From NCBI GenBank assembly GCA_937138955.1, contig CAKZPJ010000658.1, positions 1 to 17,839 of the forward strand: DNA of 17,839 bases. Reading direction: 5' to 3'. Both the position numbers and the translations under genes were made by a program. Below are positions 15,831-17,839 of the stretch, piece after piece (position 1 is the first letter of the stretch; each line of letters opens with the position of its first letter). This DNA comes from an uncultured Flammeovirgaceae bacterium. GTDB taxonomy: Bacteria > Bacteroidota > Bacteroidia > Cytophagales > Cyclobacteriaceae. A model generated the notes under the pieces. It did no database searches. It was given only the letters and a program-made list of their open reading frames with translations, and had not been told where the DNA came from.

Positions 15831-16455
15831 GATCTTTCAGTTAAAGAATCTAATCTTGCGAATTTAACGAGGATTTTACTGTCAAGCGGGTATTCACTCT
15901 CCTAATACCTTACATAGGTAAGAACAAACCTAATTAGTAGTAGCTTAGTATGCCTTTTTTAGAAAACTGCTAGATAAGATCCTTTATTCTCCAATCTATG
16001 AGTATAATTTTGCAGAAAAATAATCACTGAGTTAGTCAACCGATAGACTTACGTAAGTTGATTATATGCTTCGTTAATTATTGCTCTGCATACCACAATC
16101 AAATGACGACTACTATTTGCTGTCGTAGGCAGAAATAAACAGCTCAATTATTTGCAATTTATTTATGATAGTACAATTTCTTGATTATATTTGAGAAAGG
16201 GAAATAAGGGTTTCCTATTGTATTTATTGTACCTGTTGCTATTGTTGGTTTTTCGCAACTTTTAAGAAGATAAATTTCCTATACACGCACTCTTCCCATC
16301 CTATTGCGTAGTTTCGGCTATTCCTGTAGTATCGGGTGTGGTATGAGTAATCGCTTAGAGTTAAAGTATACTTTGTATTTTGCTAAGATGAATCAAGGTT
16401 GCGGGAAATATTACAATTAGTTCCCACACACAACTTTAGACTTAGACATAGCTAC
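15831..16455. other. Long AT-rich gap before the sugar transferase fragment
   Basis: These 625 bases contain no gene I can support; every frame is broken by frequent stops. Features are a 12-bp perfect palindrome (16047-16058), a TATATTTG box on the plus strand (16186-16193) that matches TANNTTTG but has no -33 partner, and TACTTTG (16369-16375) closer to the next gene. Minus-strand promoter signals for the 82-residue gene would lie at the left end. Confidence 0.5.
16047..16058. promoter_or_regulatory. 12-bp perfect palindrome ACTTACGTAAGT
   Basis: The site is self-complementary without a spacer, as expected for a dimer-binding operator. Flanking TCAAC (16036-16040) and GTTGA (16057-16061) can also pair around it. 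It lies about 400 bases before the sugar transferase start and about 220 bases upstream of the 82-residue gene, in a gap with no other function assigned. Confidence 0.3.
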
Positions 16456-17208
16456 ATGCATAGTACGTTATTTTCTAATTCCCAACACTCACGTACCTTC
16501 CTGTTACTTACAATGGGTATTGATGCTGTTCTGCTTATTGGAAGTTTCTTTCTGTATGCTACTATCGTTCCTAATTACTTATTGGTTATTGCAATATTAA
16601 GCTGGTGGATACTACTTCTGCTCACTAATAAGTACCAGCCCAGTAGCGTAAAATTTCCTAGAATTATTGGTAGTACTGCTTTAGCAGGTATTGTACACCT
16701 TATTTTTACAATTATCACTTGCACAATCGGTCAGAAGCTTAAGTACGCTTTGCCACTTGTGCAACTTATTCTCCTCTTTTATATCTCTCGCATCATTGTT
16801 TTCGCCCTATTGCATAAATTGTACTATTACGCCCTTAACGTTACTGACAATATGTTGCGGTTTGTCATTATTGGAGATAAAGAAGCTACTACTAGCAAAT
16901 TATTACTTAGTTATCTATTACAGAGTGAAGCAAAGTTTGTAGGATATGTAGATATGAATAGTGTGGGACATCTAAAATCAGATGATTTGCTGGAGCTTTA
17001 CCAAAAGCTTCTATCGAAAGGAGTAAGTCATATATACTGCACTCTCCCCTTACCACAGTGGACAACTCACGTTAATAAACTGCAACAAATGGCTGATGAT
17101 CACTTTCTGTATTTTCATTGGCTTTCAGATTTTGGCTTAGAAGATTCACCAATGCAACATTTAGATTTCAGAATGAAAAATATCATGGTATACACCACTC
17201 ATAAATGA
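16456..17208 (+). CDS. Polyprenyl-phosphate sugar transferase N-terminal half, catalytic domain missing
   Basis: The 250-residue product looks like the N-terminal half of a WcaJ/PglC-type polyprenyl glycosylphosphotransferase, which starts exopolysaccharide repeat synthesis at the inner membrane. Four hydrophobic helices (about 14-36, 40-57, 68-91, 97-121) are followed by a CoA-binding-like Rossmann domain (LRFVIIGDKEA at 134-144, FVGYVD at 161-166, GVSHIYCTLPLP at 189-200). The protein stops at TTHK, close to where full-length enzymes continue into the conserved EPL...KR.FD catalytic domain. No such sequence follows in the 142 bases to the next gene. It is therefore either a truncated, inactive remnant or a separate accessory membrane protein. 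ATG 16456 is favoured; TTG 16399 or ATG 16513 are alternatives. Confidence 0.75.
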   Translation: MHSTLFSNSQHSRTFLLLTMGIDAVLLIGSFFLYATIVPNYLLVIAILSWWILLLLTNKYQPSSVKFPRIIGSTALAGIVHLIFTIITCTIGQKLKYALPLVQLILLFYISRIIVFALLHKLYYYALNVTDNMLRFVIIGDKEATTSKLLLSYLLQSEAKFVGYVDMNSVGHLKSDDLLELYQKLLSKGVSHIYCTLPLPQWTTHVNKLQQMADDHFLYFHWLSDFGLEDSPMQHLDFRMKNIMVYTTHK

Positions 17209-17350
17209 ATAAAACATATGACTTTTAAAAAATAATCTTCGTTATGGCTAGCTATTAAAATAAGCGCCAACAGCTAGAAAGCTATTCTGAGTTGACCGAT
17301 CAGATATATTACTGCCGTAGATTAATATTATTAAAACTTGCACCTAACCT

Positions 17351-17839
17351 ATGAGCTCTATTTACTCTTCAACTACAATTACGTCTACTCTCCAAGCATT
17401 AGAGGTTGAGAAAGAACGTGTTATCTTAATTCTTACTCCCGACCTTACTAATATTTGTGGAGTTGCTGGTTATTTTAACACATTAAGGTTGCACCATGGC
17501 CCCTTTAGGGTAGAATATTTTGAGATAAATAAAGCCTGTAGTGAGGGGAAAGCAACTAAAGCGTTTAGAATAGCTTTCAACTACTTCCGATTTATGTTGA
17601 AAGTTCTTACGAACTCCTATGAACTAGTACATATTAACCCATCGTTCAACAGGAAGTCATTCTTAAGAGACACCATATTTTGTGGAATCTGCTTATTATT
17701 TAGAAAGAAAGTAGTTGTACTATTTCACGGCTGGGAAGATAATTTTGAAGAGAGAGTACGAACAAATAGGCTATACAGGTTCTTATTCCGACATACATTC
17801 ATGAAAGCCGCTAATTACGTCGTACTAAGTTCTATATTC
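17351..17839 (+). CDS. Glycosyltransferase, N-terminal part (runs off the window)
   Basis: An open frame of 163 codons continues past the window end. The start ATG at 17351 gives a soluble Rossmann-type N-domain: a hydrophobic strand in RVILILTPD, a glycine segment NICGVAGYF, VHINPSFNRKSFLRD, and a strand followed by FHGW (KKVVVLFHGWED). This resembles GT-B glycosyltransferases of the GT4 type, which add a sugar from a nucleotide donor to a lipid-linked glycan. The donor-binding C-domain lies outside the window. It follows the sugar transferase fragment by 142 bases on the same strand, which supports an exopolysaccharide or glycan locus extending to the right. Acceptor and donor cannot be told. 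Confidence 0.82.
   Translation, partial: MSSIYSSTTITSTLQALEVEKERVILILTPDLTNICGVAGYFNTLRLHHGPFRVEYFEINKACSEGKATKAFRIAFNYFRFMLKVLTNSYELVHINPSFNRKSFLRDTIFCGICLLFRKKVVVLFHGWEDNFEERVRTNRLYRFLFRHTFMKAANYVVLSSIF

Noticed and set aside
16194..16270. Short hydrophobic reading frames in the gap before the sugar transferase
   Set aside because: They are under 25 codons, lack a good start and have no context support.
13509..17350. Insertion sequence or integrated element in the gene-poor right part
   Set aside because: No transposase or integrase gene, no long terminal inverted repeats and no tRNA-end duplication are visible.

Overview
The window looks like a chromosomal segment of a Bacteroidota bacterium, most likely order Cytophagales; this is my inference from gene content, with no database search. 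Supporting signs are a 13-kb run of housekeeping genes together with families typical of the phylum (DUF4783, a DUF6913-like protein, a 59-residue Hc1/histone-H1-like protein and an alpha-oxoamine synthase of the sphingolipid/sulfonolipid type). The DNA is moderately AT-rich, start codons lack convincing Shine-Dalgarno sequences, and there are promoter boxes of the Bacteroidota type (TTG-N19-TANNTTTG). I see no tRNA, rRNA, CRISPR array, insertion sequence or prophage gene.

Left part (1-8.4 kb). A membrane-anchored M23 peptidase gene (minus) is divergent from alaS (plus). The region between them holds a 17-nt palindrome that contains the peptidase start codon and a 13-bp perfect inverted repeat in the alaS leader. 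A secreted DUF4783 protein (minus), with a sigma-54-like sequence upstream, and an RCK-domain potassium channel (plus) follow, divergent from each other across a 322-bp gap. Then ligA and a DUF6913-like gene form a short operon, which ends in a strong hairpin shared with the converging Hc1-like gene.

Middle part (8.4-13.5 kb). The Hc1-like gene and the alpha-oxoamine synthase gene lie on the minus strand, the latter with the best promoter in the window. Divergent from them is a plus-strand cluster of biotin carboxylase, DUF1015 protein and Maf pyrophosphatase, the last two overlapping.

Right part (13.5-17.8 kb). Coding density drops and the DNA becomes more AT-rich. Small or poorly known genes are separated by long gaps: a possible 51-residue ORF, a protein distantly like transglutaminases, an orphan single-domain response regulator and an 82-residue conserved protein. 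The last two genes look like the edge of an exopolysaccharide or glycan locus: the membrane and nucleotide-binding half of a polyprenyl-phosphate sugar transferase whose catalytic half is absent, and a glycosyltransferase cut by the window end.

I do not see a clearly new multi-gene system. The points most worth a second look are the catalytic-half-less sugar transferase, the two inverted repeats between the M23 gene and alaS, the sigma-54-like element, the altered potassium-channel filter, and the short tandem repeats built on a 7-bp unit.
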